A DNA stretch of 64,000 nt from Anaplasma platys (GTDB taxonomy: Bacteria; Pseudomonadota; Alphaproteobacteria; Rickettsiales; Anaplasmataceae): contig NZ_CP046391.1 in assembly GCF_012790675.1 (NCBI RefSeq), positions 814,891 through 878,890 on the forward strand, given 5' to 3'. The notes beneath the pieces were generated by a model. It did not search any database. It saw nothing but the letters and a program-made list of their open reading frames with translations, and had not been told where the DNA came from. The position numbers and the translations under genes are program-made. Positions 1 to 9,126 of the stretch are shown here, in pieces (within the stretch, counting starts at the first letter, position 1; every line of letters starts with the position of its first letter).

Positions 1-265
1 TGAGCAACATATACTCCACAGTCATGGGCATACAACTGTTAGCCTTAAAATTCTGCGGCATGTAAGCGGTGACAAGATTTTTAGCACGAGTTATATTGCC
101 GAAACAGCTCTTGGTGAGCCCGACTAAAACGCGTAACAATGACGTCTTTCCCCCACCGTTAGGCCCAAGGATTGTCACGATCTCACCAGGACTGATATAT
201 AGGCTCACATCGTCGATAACCTTTCTATTTCCATAGAATAGGGTTATACTGTCCGCCACGAGCAT
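1..265 (-). CDS. znuC: Zinc ABC transporter ATP-binding protein ZnuC (3' part missing)
   Basis: This is the N-terminal 88 residues of an ABC ATPase; the gene runs off the left edge. The translation begins MLVADSITLFYGNRK and has a Walker A motif, GPNGGGKTS, near residue 36, the usual distance for a short importer ATPase. A Q-loop-like MPQNF follows near residue 70. It is divergent from the adjacent zinc-binding protein gene znuA, so it most likely powers zinc import through a ZnuB permease encoded elsewhere. An in-frame ATG further upstream (complement of 331) would add 22 residues and overlap znuA. I prefer 265 because it puts Walker A at the family position. Assignment to zinc rather than another metal rests on the znuA neighbour. 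Confidence 0.8.
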   Translation of the reverse strand, partial: MLVADSITLFYGNRKVIDDVSLYISPGEIVTILGPNGGGKTSLLRVLVGLTKSCFGNITRAKNLVTAYMPQNFKANSCMPMTVEYMLL

Positions 266-313
266 TGGTACAACACCGCGCACTCCAGTAATCCTCGACT
301 CAGGTTCCTCGAT

Positions 314-1195
314 ATGCTGAATAAAATACATATTGCTTTGCTACTGATGGCAACAGCGCTGCCGCACGTAGGATATACCGTTCCAAAAGTTGTCGCAACC
401 ATAAATCCTATACAATTTCTGGTAAGTGACGTTGGTCGCGGCATATTGGATAGTAACATTCACACATTAGGAACATCATGCGTACACGACTGCGTGCTAA
501 AGCCATCTGATGTTGCAAGCTTGAACTCTGCAGACATAGTCTTTTATGTCGATGAGAGAATGGAACCTTACATAAAAAAACTCCGTGGGCCGGGGAAAGC
601 CCTAATTAGGCTGTCTGACGAAGTTGAATTACTTCCCGATAGGAGTACAAAACGCGCTAACGGTTCTTCAAACAACGTGAATGACTTCCACATATGGCTG
701 AATCCTGACAATGCAAAGAAAATTGTGGAAAAAATATGCTCCGTGCTGTCTGACGCTGACCCGGAAAACGCTCAGATATACCGCAGCAACGCCGACAGCA
801 CCATTGCAGGTATTGATGCTCTAAAGTTAAAAGTACACGATCTATTGGAGCCTGTAAAAAATGTGCCCTACATAGTGGCACATGATGCGTATCAATACTT
901 CGACAGCTATTTTGGATTAAACTTCAAAGCATCGCTTACCGCTGGACACACCCTGCATACAACCGCGAGAGAGCTTTCATTTGCGAAAAAGACAGCTAAA
1001 AAGTTTGGAGTGAAGTGTATCTTCGTTTCTGACACCAAAAATAGCTATCGGTTAATTAGTAAACACATGAAAATAACGGTAGTTGATCCCATCGGAAAGT
1101 CTATCGTCAATAACAAAAATGGCTACGCAAAGCTCATAGAAGAGCTAGCAACTCAATTCCAACGGTGTCTTGAGAAAACAGATTACAAAGAATAG
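314..1195 (+). CDS. znuA: Zinc ABC transporter substrate-binding protein ZnuA
   Basis: This is a periplasmic metal-binding protein of the ZnuA/TroA cluster 9 family (293 aa). A signal peptide with hydrophobic core IALLLMATALPHVGYT spans residues 6-22. The family's metal ligands are recognisable: His in CVHDCVLKPSD (about residue 58), His in DFHIWLNP (about 124), His in VAHDAYQYFDSYFGL (about 188), and an acidic residue in the C-terminal VSDTKN segment where the family has an E. The VVDPIG motif near the C-terminus matches the family's LDPLG. The long His-rich loop of E. coli ZnuA is absent. It delivers Zn2+ (possibly Mn2+) to the ZnuBC importer. It is divergent from znuC, with a 48-bp intergenic region that could hold a shared Zur-type control site, though I see no obvious operator. 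Confidence 0.87.
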   Translation: MLNKIHIALLLMATALPHVGYTVPKVVATINPIQFLVSDVGRGILDSNIHTLGTSCVHDCVLKPSDVASLNSADIVFYVDERMEPYIKKLRGPGKALIRLSDEVELLPDRSTKRANGSSNNVNDFHIWLNPDNAKKIVEKICSVLSDADPENAQIYRSNADSTIAGIDALKLKVHDLLEPVKNVPYIVAHDAYQYFDSYFGLNFKASLTAGHTLHTTARELSFAKKTAKKFGVKCIFVSDTKNSYRLISKHMKITVVDPIGKSIVNNKNGYAKLIEELATQFQRCLEKTDYKE

Positions 1196-1572
1196 CTGCT
1201 GTTTCTAGCATATTGCTTGCGGGCGTGCAACAGCATCCGTGAAGACATACGAGTGCCAATCCTGTTTCTTCTGGGCACCACTCCCCAACAAAAAGCTCAG
1301 ATAGCAACTCACTTCGGTCGCCAAGTAAGAATGGGACCACACAACGCTCAACACTCCGCCATCTTCACAGACAAAATCTAAGCGCATCCCTACTATGCCG
1401 CATTCCAGCAATTACCACGCACCATGTTCTGAATCAGAATGTGGAGGAGCTCTTCGAGATAGCTGGAAACCACACGAGAGCCAGCCGCTGTACGATTTCG
1501 TCCACTACCAGAAAAAACCGCAGCACAGCATGCCAGCTACATATGCACGCAAAAAAACCTCACGCCTCGCAA
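1196..1572. other. Intergenic region, no gene seen
   Basis: This lies between the convergent znuA and recR. Short open frames on both strands overlap each other and show no domain signature or good ribosome-binding site. I see no tRNA or clear terminator. Confidence 0.5.
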
Positions 1573-2175
1573 CTATATAGCATACCTGGAAGACAGCGCC
1601 GCACGCAGTGTCCCCTCGTCTAGATAGTCAATTTCTCCACCTAGCGGTATGCCACATGCCAACCTTGTTATCTTGACTCCTGTGTCTTTTAGTGTTTGTG
1701 TTATATAGTGACATGTCACCTGGCCATCCATGTCACTGCCAGTGGCTATAATCACTTCCTTTACCCCGCGCGACACAACCCTTTCAGATATATTTTCGAT
1801 GTTTAAAGCTTCAGGACCAATGCCAGAAATGGCGGAGAGAACGCCCCCAAGAACGTGATAGACCCCGTTATATATCCTGCCCTTTTCGAAGGCCCAAAGA
1901 TCCCCCAACTCCTCCACCACACACAGAAGAGACGGATCTCTCCTTATATCCGTGCATATCGAACAAGGTGACTGAGTATCAAGGTTATGGCACACAATGC
2001 ACTCCTTGGTGTTCTCCTCAAGCTCCCTAATACAAGAAGCTAAGGGTATCATGACATCCTGTCTATGCCTGAGAAGGTGCAAGACTATCCTTCTAGAAGA
2101 CGCTGGCCCCAGATTGGGAAGCTTTGAAAACAAGCTGATCAACTTACCAATGTCCACGCCACCAACTCTAAACAA
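1573..2175 (-). CDS. recR: Recombination mediator protein RecR
   Basis: RecR acts with RecF/RecO to load RecA on gapped DNA. The 200-aa length is typical. An N-terminal helix-hairpin-helix region reads [19 protein letters not shown] (residues 12-30). A four-cysteine zinc finger, [16 protein letters not shown], lies near residues 58-73. A Toprim domain ([15 protein letters not shown]) is followed by a Walker-B-like segment around [18 protein letters not shown]. The frame opens with TTG at 2175; an internal GTG at 2157 (VDIGKLISL) is an equally good start. It is the last gene of a probable fbpC-tatA-recR unit, 58 bp after tatA. RecFOR recombination drives gene conversion of surface-antigen loci in Anaplasma by general knowledge, so it may matter for the duplicated fragments in this window. 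Confidence 0.93.
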   Translation of the reverse strand: MFRVGGVDIGKLISLFSKLPNLGPASSRRIVLHLLRHRQDVMIPLASCIRELEENTKECIVCHNLDTQSPCSICTDIRRDPSLLCVVEELGDLWAFEKGRIYNGVYHVLGGVLSAISGIGPEALNIENISERVVSRGVKEVIIATGSDMDGQVTCHYITQTLKDTGVKITRLACGIPLGGEIDYLDEGTLRAALSSRYAI

Positions 2176-2233
2176 AACCCGTCACAAAACACCAGAGAAA
2201 AGGTACACAAAGCCAGATGACGCTGACACCGAG

Positions 2234-2404
2234 CTAGTGATGAGGCTCGTCCTCTGTTGACATCAACTTCCCATCCTTGAGCTCTCTCTTTAAGTTCTTA
2301 AGGCCACGCCCCAAATCACCCATGACCTGGGGTAACTTCCCAGCGCCGAAAAGCACCATTATTATCAGCAATACCAAAAAAACCTGCCACGGACCCAAAC
2401 TCAT
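2234..2404 (-). CDS. tatA: Sec-independent protein translocase subunit TatA
   Basis: This is a small pore-forming subunit of the twin-arginine translocon (56 aa). The chosen ATG gives [26 protein letters not shown]. That is a short N-terminal membrane helix followed by the FGAGKLP hinge and the amphipathic helix with [18 protein letters not shown], the diagnostic TatA/E pattern. The frame is open 10 codons further upstream, but that extension would overlap the end of fbpC and lacks family similarity. The gene lies 19 bp downstream of fbpC and 58 bp upstream of recR on the same strand. TatB/TatC are not in the window. Confidence 0.9.
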   Translation of the reverse strand: MSLGPWQVFLVLLIIMVLFGAGKLPQVMGDLGRGLKNLKRELKDGKLMSTEDEPHH

Positions 2405-2423
2405 ACACCCCCTCCAACAATCA

Positions 2424-3458
2424 TTAGAGCTCAAATAGCAGAGCCTTACTCGAATCCAGAGACACGCTCACGACATCGCCCACTTCAGGCAAAACCGCAC
2501 CAAAGAACTTCATCCAGTAAGCATTGTCACCTGTGGCTATGTATACCATATTATTGAAGAATCTTACAAGCTTTACTGAAGCAGTAACACCCCCCTGTTC
2601 CTGCTGTACTATAGCGTCAGGCCTTATACATACAGCCACCCTGCCGCCCTCTCTAAAATTACTTGCGTCAATGCTGCCCAAATCCAAAACCACTGTCCCA
2701 TTTCGCACATGAGCCTCGAAGTAGTTAAGCCTCCCAAAAAACTTTGCAAGATTCACATCGTTGGGAAAATTATACACCTCATAAGGAGTACCGCACTGTG
2801 TAACTCTTCCGTCGTGCATTACGTAGATCTTATCGGCGATTTCAAGGGCTTCTTCCGGATCATGTGTAACTAGTAAAACAGTAATTTTTTCGGATCTGAT
2901 TATAGAAAGCACATCGGTTCTGATCTTGGCTCTCAACATGACATCGAGGTTTGAAAAGGGCTCATCCATTAACACAATTTCCGGATCTTGGGCCATGGTA
3001 CGCGCTATGGTGACAAGCTGCTGTTGTCCCCCCGACAACATGTGGGGATAGGCATCTTTGAAGCACTCAATACCTAATGTGCTCAATACCTTCAAAGCGT
3101 ACTGCGTTCTCCTATCTTGGTTACTTTCTCTTACGGCAAACGCTACGTTTTCCACAACAGTCTGGTGATGAAACAAAGCAGGATGCTGAAAGATCAACCC
3201 CACATTACGCCTTTCTGTAGGTATGTGTATGTTGGATCCAACGTCGCTAACCACCTTACCATTGATGGTCACAACACCAGTCAAAGCCCGCTCCAACCCA
3301 GCTATTAGCTTGAGAATAGTAGACTTACCACACCCTGACTGTCCAAGCAAGCATACAACCTCACCCTTCTTGCCAGAAAAATCACCAACCTCTAAAAGGA
3401 AATCACTCTTTCTATATTTATGCGTTATGTCGCTAAGTCTAAGCCCTTCCACCACCAT
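2424..3458 (-). CDS. fbpC: Iron(III) ABC transporter ATP-binding protein FbpC-like
   Basis: This is a CUT1/Fbp-type importer ATPase with a C-terminal TOBE-like domain (344 aa). Walker A is [11 protein letters not shown] (about residues 38-48), the Q-loop is [11 protein letters not shown], the signature is LSGGQQQ (about 142), Walker B is [13 protein letters not shown], and the H-loop is [12 protein letters not shown]. Residues after about 240 carry the regulatory/TOBE extension, with [10 protein letters not shown]. In Anaplasmataceae this protein is expected to energise Fe3+ uptake with periplasmic FbpA and permease FbpB encoded elsewhere. Iron specificity is inferred from overall similarity; thiamine or polyamine importer ATPases look alike. 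It is the first gene of the fbpC-tatA-recR string. Confidence 0.8.
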   Translation of the reverse strand: MVVEGLRLSDITHKYRKSDFLLEVGDFSGKKGEVVCLLGQSGCGKSTILKLIAGLERALTGVVTINGKVVSDVGSNIHIPTERRNVGLIFQHPALFHHQTVVENVAFAVRESNQDRRTQYALKVLSTLGIECFKDAYPHMLSGGQQQLVTIARTMAQDPEIVLMDEPFSNLDVMLRAKIRTDVLSIIRSEKITVLLVTHDPEEALEIADKIYVMHDGRVTQCGTPYEVYNFPNDVNLAKFFGRLNYFEAHVRNGTVVLDLGSIDASNFREGGRVAVCIRPDAIVQQEQGGVTASVKLVRFFNNMVYIATGDNAYWMKFFGAVLPEVGDVVSVSLDSSKALLFEL

Positions 3459-3844
3459 TACCTACAGCGCAAGATTACATGGTAACACTCACCACGATTA
3501 TCTACAAGTCACCGCAGGGGATAGTAGCCTAAAAATGTCTACGGAGGGATCTATTAGCACAGCAATAGCAATGAAATTGTATTCCACACTTCACTTGTTT
3601 ACAACCCCACACTCATTTACGAATGCGGCCTGAACAAACAGAATAGTGATTATGTTGCCAGAATTAGCTGACTTCCGGAGTACTCGGCCACAGAAGCAGT
3701 TTCTGGCGCTAAGGCAACTTGATGCGATTTCCTCTCGCCTTGCGCATTTTGTAAACAGGTTGTCGTTTTGCCGAGGCTGGAAATAGACAGAGCGTTACAA
3801 GGCTGAGATAAGTTATATAATGATTAGCCGGCTGTTTTTGGGAG
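3459..3844. other. Intergenic region between divergent fbpC and dsbD-like gene
   Basis: No gene is seen. The right end holds the promoter listed at 3795-3821. The rest contains only short overlapping frames. Confidence 0.5.
3795..3821 (+). promoter_or_regulatory. Probable sigma70 promoter of the DsbD-like gene
   Basis: A perfect TATAAT lies at 3816-3821, 23 bp before the start codon. A TTACAA sits 15 bp upstream (16 bp if read as GTTACA). The spacing is slightly short but the -10 is consensus. A GGGAG precedes the ATG at 3845 with almost no spacing. Confidence 0.5.
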
Positions 3845-4366
3845 ATGAACTTGAAATTCTTGAAAGGAACCCGTTTCGCACTAGCCTGGGGACTGCTGTT
3901 GTTTTCCAGTGTATCGTGTTGGGGTAGCAAAGAAGCAGACAATCTTGATAATGCGTATGATGATCACGCCAAAGTGCAAGTAGTGGTGGAATCTTATTCT
4001 GAAAGCAAAATGAGTTTATCCGTAGCCATTGACGTGGAATCTGGATGGCACATTTATGCTGAAGATCCCGGAGACGTGGGCATGCCAACAAAGTTTTGGT
4101 TTGAAGAAGATGATGGGATCAAGGACTTGCACGTCACATGGCCCGAATTTTCCAGAACTTCCGTACAGTTGGGAAAAAAAGTTTTCAGAAGCAACATATA
4201 TAAGGGAGTTACACATTTCCCCATTACTTTTACCCTCCTTAACGACACCGAAAAGCAGCTGCAGCTACATGTAAGTTATGCAGTCTGCGGAGAAATGTGC
4301 ATTCCAGTCAGCCGTGCCTTCACGGTAGAAATACCCGAAAACAGCTTTAACACAAACGCACGGTAA
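3845..4366 (+). CDS. Periplasmic DsbD N-terminal-domain (disulphide reductase alpha domain) protein
   Basis: This 173-aa exported protein consists only of a DsbD-N/'DsbC' type immunoglobulin-like domain (Pfam PF11412 by recall). The signal sequence spans residues 1-27 with hydrophobic core FALAWGLLLFSSVSCWG; a lipobox-like VSC at about residue 25 leaves lipoprotein status open. Family landmarks are GWHIYAEDPGDVGMPTKFWF (about residues 61-80) and VTWPEFSR. The redox pair sits in the loop AVCGEMCIP, with two cysteines separated by three residues as in DsbD alpha domains. The membrane and thioredoxin parts of DsbD are absent. It probably passes reducing equivalents to periplasmic or cytochrome-c maturation partners from a separate CcdA-type protein; that partner is inference. 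Confidence 0.72.
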   Translation: MNLKFLKGTRFALAWGLLLFSSVSCWGSKEADNLDNAYDDHAKVQVVVESYSESKMSLSVAIDVESGWHIYAEDPGDVGMPTKFWFEEDDGIKDLHVTWPEFSRTSVQLGKKVFRSNIYKGVTHFPITFTLLNDTEKQLQLHVSYAVCGEMCIPVSRAFTVEIPENSFNTNAR

Positions 4367-4637
4367 CGACCCAATAGACGCTATAACCACAGGCCTCTAC
4401 GTAAGGAGGCCGCAGTGCCCTAGGTAGCAAAAGGAGTGACAATGAGGCATTCTACCAAATAGGCTTACGTGAACCTACACTTGAAGCATATGCGCTGCAC
4501 CCTCTTAATGCTTTTATAATTGCAGCAGTGCGAGGTATAAGTACTTGGTGCACGATGGTCCTGCAATGTAACATTCGACATACTTGAACTAGCTAGGATG
4601 TAAACTCTCGCGTTTAAAGCTAGACTAGTAGGCCACA

Positions 4638-4917
4638 GGAGGATCACCATCAATGGAACCAAAGTTACCCTGGCTGTCTATAAGGGGCACAAGCAATGAG
4701 AAGTCTTGAGCCATCCGCACCAAGGCATCGTAAATAGCGGTGTCAGCGTGAGGGTGGTATCTACCCATAACATCACCAACCACCCTAGCTGCCTTTTTAT
4801 ACGGCTTATCATGGCTGTACCCGGACTTGTACATAGAGTACAAAATCCTCCTGTGCACAGGCTTCAGGCCATCTCGAATGTCAGGAATAGCACGACTCAC
4901 TATCACGCTCATCGCAT
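4638..4917 (-). pseudogene. gyrA fragment (duplicated 280 bp)
   Basis: These 280 bp are identical, base for base as far as I can read, to 20205-20484 inside gyrA. They cover GyrA residues 22-113, from the [15 protein letters not shown] start of the winged-helix region through the quinolone-resistance region to GSIDGDPP. The copy stops just before the catalytic tyrosine and therefore cannot cleave DNA. An in-frame ATG makes a 95-codon open frame (complement of 4625-4912) ending a few codons beyond the breakpoint. The fragment is on the opposite strand to birA and ends 69 bp before its start codon. No insertion sequence or target-site duplication flanks it. Perfect identity implies a very recent event or ongoing gene conversion. 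Confidence 0.9.
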
Positions 4918-4986
4918 TCGTGCAAATTGCGTTTCTCAGAATAGAACGTATAGTGTGTGCTTATATGAACCTCGCCGAGAGATTTT

Positions 4987-5712
4987 ATGCAGCCATACGC
5001 AATACATCACGTTGCTGTCACACAAAGCACAAACTTAGATGCAATAACCCTTGCTGAAAATGGAGCCCCGTCTGGAACGGTCGTAATCGCCGATGAACAA
5101 ACATCCGGCTCTGGAAGGCGGGGAAGACTATGGTCAAGTCCGAAAGGAAACCTATATTTTAGCATAGTGATTAGGGTGAATATTGAGCTGCCAGCGATTT
5201 CCTTTTTGGGAGCTATAGCCGCAGGAATTACCATAGAGGAGATTCTGACCCAGCACAGTATTAATACTGCGCAATTACGTTATAAATGGCCAAATGATGT
5301 CCTAATAGACGACAAAAAAATATGCGGCATTCTTCTAAACTTAAAAAGGCAGGGGAAAACAATGGAATGGATAGTGTGCGGCATAGGAATCAATATTCTC
5401 TCATATCCAGAACACGCCACATCCATAAGTAGCTATGTGCCCAATATGGCACCGTCTCTATCCAACGTACAGCTTCTGCACAGCACACTTGAAAACTTCT
5501 CAAAGCTGATGGACATACTATCTGTCAGCGGTTTTGATGCATTGCGTCAACTGTGGCTAAAAAAGGCTTACAAGCTAAACTCAGAGATAAACGTAGTAAC
5601 TAGTGCCAACACAAAATACAGGGGAAAGTTCGTTGATATAGACAACAACGGCTCCATAGTTCTCGAACAAAAGGGCAAGCTGCGCAAAATAGAATATGGT
5701 GAAATGATCTGA
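4987..5712 (+). CDS. birA: Biotin--[acetyl-CoA-carboxylase] ligase BirA (monofunctional)
   Basis: Biotin protein ligase makes biotinyl-5'-AMP and transfers biotin to carrier proteins such as acetyl/propionyl-CoA carboxylase. The 241-aa protein contains only the catalytic and C-terminal domains; the DNA-binding HTH of E. coli BirA is missing, so it should not be a biotin-operon repressor. Visible motifs are the substrate segment TQSTNLDA (about residue 13), the adenylate-binding loop SGSGRRGRLWSSPKGNLYFS (about 35-54), YKWPNDVLID with KKICGIL, and VCGIGINI. The C-terminal SH3-like domain runs from about residue 205 (YRGKFVDIDNNGSIVL). It starts at ATG 4987. The gyrA fragment occupies the immediate upstream region, so its promoter must lie within or just after the inserted copy. 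Confidence 0.9.
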   Translation: MQPYAIHHVAVTQSTNLDAITLAENGAPSGTVVIADEQTSGSGRRGRLWSSPKGNLYFSIVIRVNIELPAISFLGAIAAGITIEEILTQHSINTAQLRYKWPNDVLIDDKKICGILLNLKRQGKTMEWIVCGIGINILSYPEHATSISSYVPNMAPSLSNVQLLHSTLENFSKLMDILSVSGFDALRQLWLKKAYKLNSEINVVTSANTKYRGKFVDIDNNGSIVLEQKGKLRKIEYGEMI

Positions 5713-6923
5713 GAACAAACAAAACAATATTGTTCAGGGTAGAGCGTAATGGTGAGCACGGACAAAACTACAATTTCATGTTTCCCCGACACACAGCATC
5801 ACTTCATTGCGGCGCTGACACTTGACCGCTTTCAACTAGGTCTGCAAGCTTTGTATACTAGACAGCACCCCGACGCAGCAATAATCAACCAAGCTCTTGC
5901 GGCCCATTCTCTGCCTAACTAGCCCCTTATAATTTTAGTCTTCCCGTAGACAAAAACTCTGCCTATGCCCTGGACGAATGTTATTCCTCTACTAGCGAAG
6001 TTCACCCCCTACTAACGCGAAGCTCTCAAAGCCGCCAGCAGTGCTATTTACCCATGCGGCTTGCGCCTATGCACCATTCTTCAGCTCATTGGTTTGCAGT
6101 CCCCAAGTAAGCATAATGCTCCATAGATTAGCCAGAACCTCGCATTGGCCCACAGTAGAAAAACAGCAAAACATAAGGACCCACTGCGCCTACTAGCTTC
6201 AGCAAGAGCGTAGCCTACAAACAATTTGTACGGCGTTTGTACCGTATCTCACATAGTCCATTACCGCCGACACACTGTGAGAACAAATTGTTTATTTATC
6301 TTCTGCTGGTACGGCTTGAGAGCTGTTACCGGCGTAAGGCTTGGAGAAACGTAAAGCGCGAAAATGCATCACAGGTTTGTGAAAGTTAAGCTGCCAGTAA
6401 ACATGAATTTGAACGACAACGCATATTGCAGCGCCGTGCCTTCATTGTACACACTTGGCGCCATGGGCTTCCTATTAGTTAGCTTAACGCTACAACCTGC
6501 TACATGGGTTAGTCCGCAGAAAATAGCAACAAAGCATCCTATAAAAGACGACCGCGAAACCCGAGGATTCAGACTCACATGGTTGCCCTCTACTTAGTAT
6601 AAAGAATACTAGACATGTACCACATGACAGCAAAGGTGTGTGTAGCTCCCAGGAACAGTCTTCTGCCACACAGCTAGAACGGAGCGTCCTGTCACGGCGG
6701 TATTAGAACCCTACATCAGCCAATAAGAATACACCTTCTATACCACTTTCTGGCAGCTTCGTGGGCGCTTGATGTATCACCACCACAGCAGTAAACTCCA
6801 TACCACTTATGGAGATATGCTAACCTACTCGCAGATTCAAACCACACACATCCCATTGATTGATATGGCTCATCAACGTAGACAGTAGTAGCTCTTACGA
6901 ATGTGTGTATCCCCTAGCAATCG
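5713..6923. other. 1.2-kb gene-poor region
   Basis: It lies between birA and uvrC. A 77-codon frame at 6364-6597 (+) and an overlapping antisense frame show no motif and are probably chance. The notable content is the nested inverted-repeat structure at 6219-6293. Confidence 0.5.
6219..6293. ncRNA. Candidate structured RNA: three-way junction
   Basis: Three helices close on one another. P1 pairs 6219-6229 (AAACAATTTGT) with 6283-6293 (11 perfect pairs). P2 pairs 6230-6233 (ACGG) with 6242-6245 (CCGT). P3 pairs 6247-6253 (TCTCACA) with 6276-6282 (TGTGAGA). Only one junction base (6246) is unpaired. The right arm 6276-6293 is contiguous 18-nt pairing. No known RNA class was recognised, and transcription is unproven. 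It could also be a DNA-level inverted repeat or a bidirectional terminator. Confidence 0.4.
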
Positions 6924-8747
6924 CTAGCCCTTCAGATATGCAGATATCCTCTCCGCTAGCCTCAGGCTAATTCCGGGAACTTTGCTGATTTCTTCCACCC
7001 TAGCCGACCTCAATGCCTGCAGGGACCCAAAGTACGCAATGATGGCCTTGCCTTTAGTTGTACCAACACCTGGAATTACATGTAATGACGATAGAAACCG
7101 CAACTTGCTGTCTCTGCTGCGCCTATGTGAAGTGATAGCAAACCTATGAGCCTCATCCCTTAAACGACATAAAAGGCTCATCAACTTGCTTTGTGAATCT
7201 AGGGATTCCCTCCTGCCATCTGACAGATAAAATGTTTCCGTGCCCGAAATTCGTCTTGGCCCCTTGGCCATGCATGCAAACGGCACTCCCTGTTTCGTTA
7301 TCTCATCCCGCACTGCAGATAAGTGCCCTCTTCCCCCGTCTATCAAGATAAAGTCAGGTGTCACCGATATTTCCTTAAATCTTCTGGAGACCACCTCCCG
7401 CATCATGGAATAGTCGTCTCCATTGGTCACAGTCTTGATCTTGAACTTCCTATATTCCCTCTTATTAAGTCCATTCTTGCCACATACCACCATGACCCCG
7501 TATGGATGGGACCCCGAAATATGGCTATTGTCGTATACTTCTATTCTTTCTGGAATTTCTCCAAGCCCGAAAAACTTAGAAAATTCTTCCAGTTCCGTAC
7601 CCAATTCTGAATCGTGCCCCCGGCGATTTAGTGCTTCCATCGCGTAACAGCGTGCCATTTTCATAATTCTCAGCTCCTCCTTGGACTGCGGCAGCATCAA
7701 AGCCACATCGCGAGTCAGCACCTTTCTAAGGGCATCATTTATGACCTCCAACTCAGGGGCTGTTACAAGATCTACGTAGACCACGCTGGATAGCTCATTA
7801 CACACCTGCATGAAAAACATACTAAGCACATCCAGGTGACTATCGGAAATTACAGTATCAACAAAGTATGGCTGGCTCCCATATTGCATACCACCTTGAA
7901 AAGACAGTATCTGAATGCAGTACGAGTAATCGCGCCTGTAGGCGGAGACAAAATCTACATTGCTGTCCACATCTGCTTGAAACGCCATACACTCCTTCAT
8001 GGACCTCAAAGCTTGCAGCCGATCACGACACAAAATCGCGCTTTCATAGTCCAAATTGTCGCTATGTTTTTGCATTGCATCAAATAACTCACGTTGGATT
8101 TCCTTACTCTTACCAAGCAGAACCTTTTGTGCCATGGCGATAGACTTGGAGTAGTCACTTTCCGAGATGCGTTTAGCACAGGGCGCGGAGCAGTTCTGCA
8201 TTTCATACTCTATGCATGGCCTATCCCTAGTCACAAAAAAGCTATCCGAGCATGTACGGATCTGAAAAGCCTTTTTTATCGCAGTTATTATGTGTTTGGT
8301 CATCCCCGTTGACAAAAATGGCCCATAACGCACTGCACTGGAGTTTTTCTCTCTCTTCTCACGGTAATGCAAGATCCTTGGGTACTTGTGCTTTGAAAAG
8401 GCAATATAGGGATAGCATTTATCATCCCTCATAATTACATTGTACTTTGGTCTCAGTTCTTTAATGAGCCTGGCCTCTAATAACAGCGCCTCCGTCTCGT
8501 TTTCCGTGATGGTAAGGTCTATACTTGTTATCTGCCTCACAAACAGTCTCACGCGTTCTGATACTCCCTTGAAGCCGAAGTAACTACGCAACCTGCTTTT
8601 CAGATCTTTGGCTTTCCCTATGTAGAGAACCCTATCATCTTGACCAAGCATTCTATAAACGCCGGAAACCCCATCCCGCAACTTGGCCACAGTGTCTCTT
8701 ATTACACCATGAGCAACACTAAAACCTTCGTGCGAATGCATCGTCAT
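6924..8747 (-). CDS. uvrC: Excinuclease ABC subunit C
   Basis: UvrC makes the dual incisions of nucleotide excision repair in the UvrB-DNA complex. The 607-aa protein is full length. Its GIY-YIG nuclease is at residues about 28-105 (GVYRMLGQDDRVLYIGKAKDLKSRL). A UVR coiled segment for UvrB contact lies around residues 215-245 (LDYESAILCRDRL). The RNase H-like C-terminal endonuclease has IEVYDNSHISGSHPYG and a later DFILIDGGRGHL. A tandem helix-hairpin-helix follows near the end (VIPGVGTTKGKAIIAYFGS and KVPGISLRLAERI). The ATG at 8747 is preceded on the minus strand by an AT-rich region with a TATAAT (complement of 8807-8812). It stands alone between two gene-poor stretches. Confidence 0.95.
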   Translation of the reverse strand: MTMHSHEGFSVAHGVIRDTVAKLRDGVSGVYRMLGQDDRVLYIGKAKDLKSRLRSYFGFKGVSERVRLFVRQITSIDLTITENETEALLLEARLIKELRPKYNVIMRDDKCYPYIAFSKHKYPRILHYREKREKNSSAVRYGPFLSTGMTKHIITAIKKAFQIRTCSDSFFVTRDRPCIEYEMQNCSAPCAKRISESDYSKSIAMAQKVLLGKSKEIQRELFDAMQKHSDNLDYESAILCRDRLQALRSMKECMAFQADVDSNVDFVSAYRRDYSYCIQILSFQGGMQYGSQPYFVDTVISDSHLDVLSMFFMQVCNELSSVVYVDLVTAPELEVINDALRKVLTRDVALMLPQSKEELRIMKMARCYAMEALNRRGHDSELGTELEEFSKFFGLGEIPERIEVYDNSHISGSHPYGVMVVCGKNGLNKREYRKFKIKTVTNGDDYSMMREVVSRRFKEISVTPDFILIDGGRGHLSAVRDEITKQGVPFACMAKGPRRISGTETFYLSDGRRESLDSQSKLMSLLCRLRDEAHRFAITSHRRSRDSKLRFLSSLHVIPGVGTTKGKAIIAYFGSLQALRSARVEEISKVPGISLRLAERISAYLKG

Positions 8748-9001
8748 AGATCACCAGAAAACAGTCGTACCGGAATCACAAAAGACATGGCCAAAAATCC
8801 ATGCTAATTATAGCATGCAATACAGCAGTGCATCACTGAATAACACTAAGATAGAGTGCACCACGATACCTGCATCAACGTGGAATGGTTCTGCAACACA
8901 CACATCATCTTATCTGAAACTGCTGGAAATTACCCGCCCGAGCCCCTTGCAACGCCCTTTGCCATTAAGAACGGGGCTCCGATAAATGTGCTCAAAGAAC
9001 G

Positions 9002-9073
9002 AGCGGGAGAAGGGGTTCGAACCCTCGACCCCAACCTTGGCAAGGTTGTGCTCTACCACTGAGCTACTCCCGC
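9002..9073 (-). tRNA. tRNA-Gly (GCC)
   Basis: The reverse strand folds as a standard cloverleaf. Acceptor GCGGGAG pairs with CTCCCGC; the D-arm is AGCTCAGTGGTAGAGC; the anticodon stem-loop CAACCTTGCCAAGGTTG exposes GCC. The T-arm is GAGGGTTCGAACCCCTT, which holds TTCGAA. The discriminator is T. CCA is not encoded. Confidence 0.95.
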
Positions 9074-9097
9074 AATCCCAGCACTACCGGGCACCTA

Positions 9098-9126
9098 ATG
9101 GTAAATTAGTATTAACCCCGAATCAA
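9098..9126 (-). promoter_or_regulatory. Promoter of tRNA-Gly
   Basis: On the minus strand, TTGATT (complement of 9121-9126) is separated by exactly 17 bp from TACCAT (complement of 9098-9103). This places the start about 18 nt before the mature tRNA 5' end. Confidence 0.55.

Noticed and set aside
4625..4912. A functional truncated GyrA gene
   Set aside because: It lacks the catalytic tyrosine and everything after residue 113 and has no recognisable promoter; treated as a duplicated fragment.
6364..6597. 77-codon plus-strand frame between birA and uvrC
   Set aside because: It is overlapped by an antisense frame of similar length and has no motif or clear ribosome-binding site.
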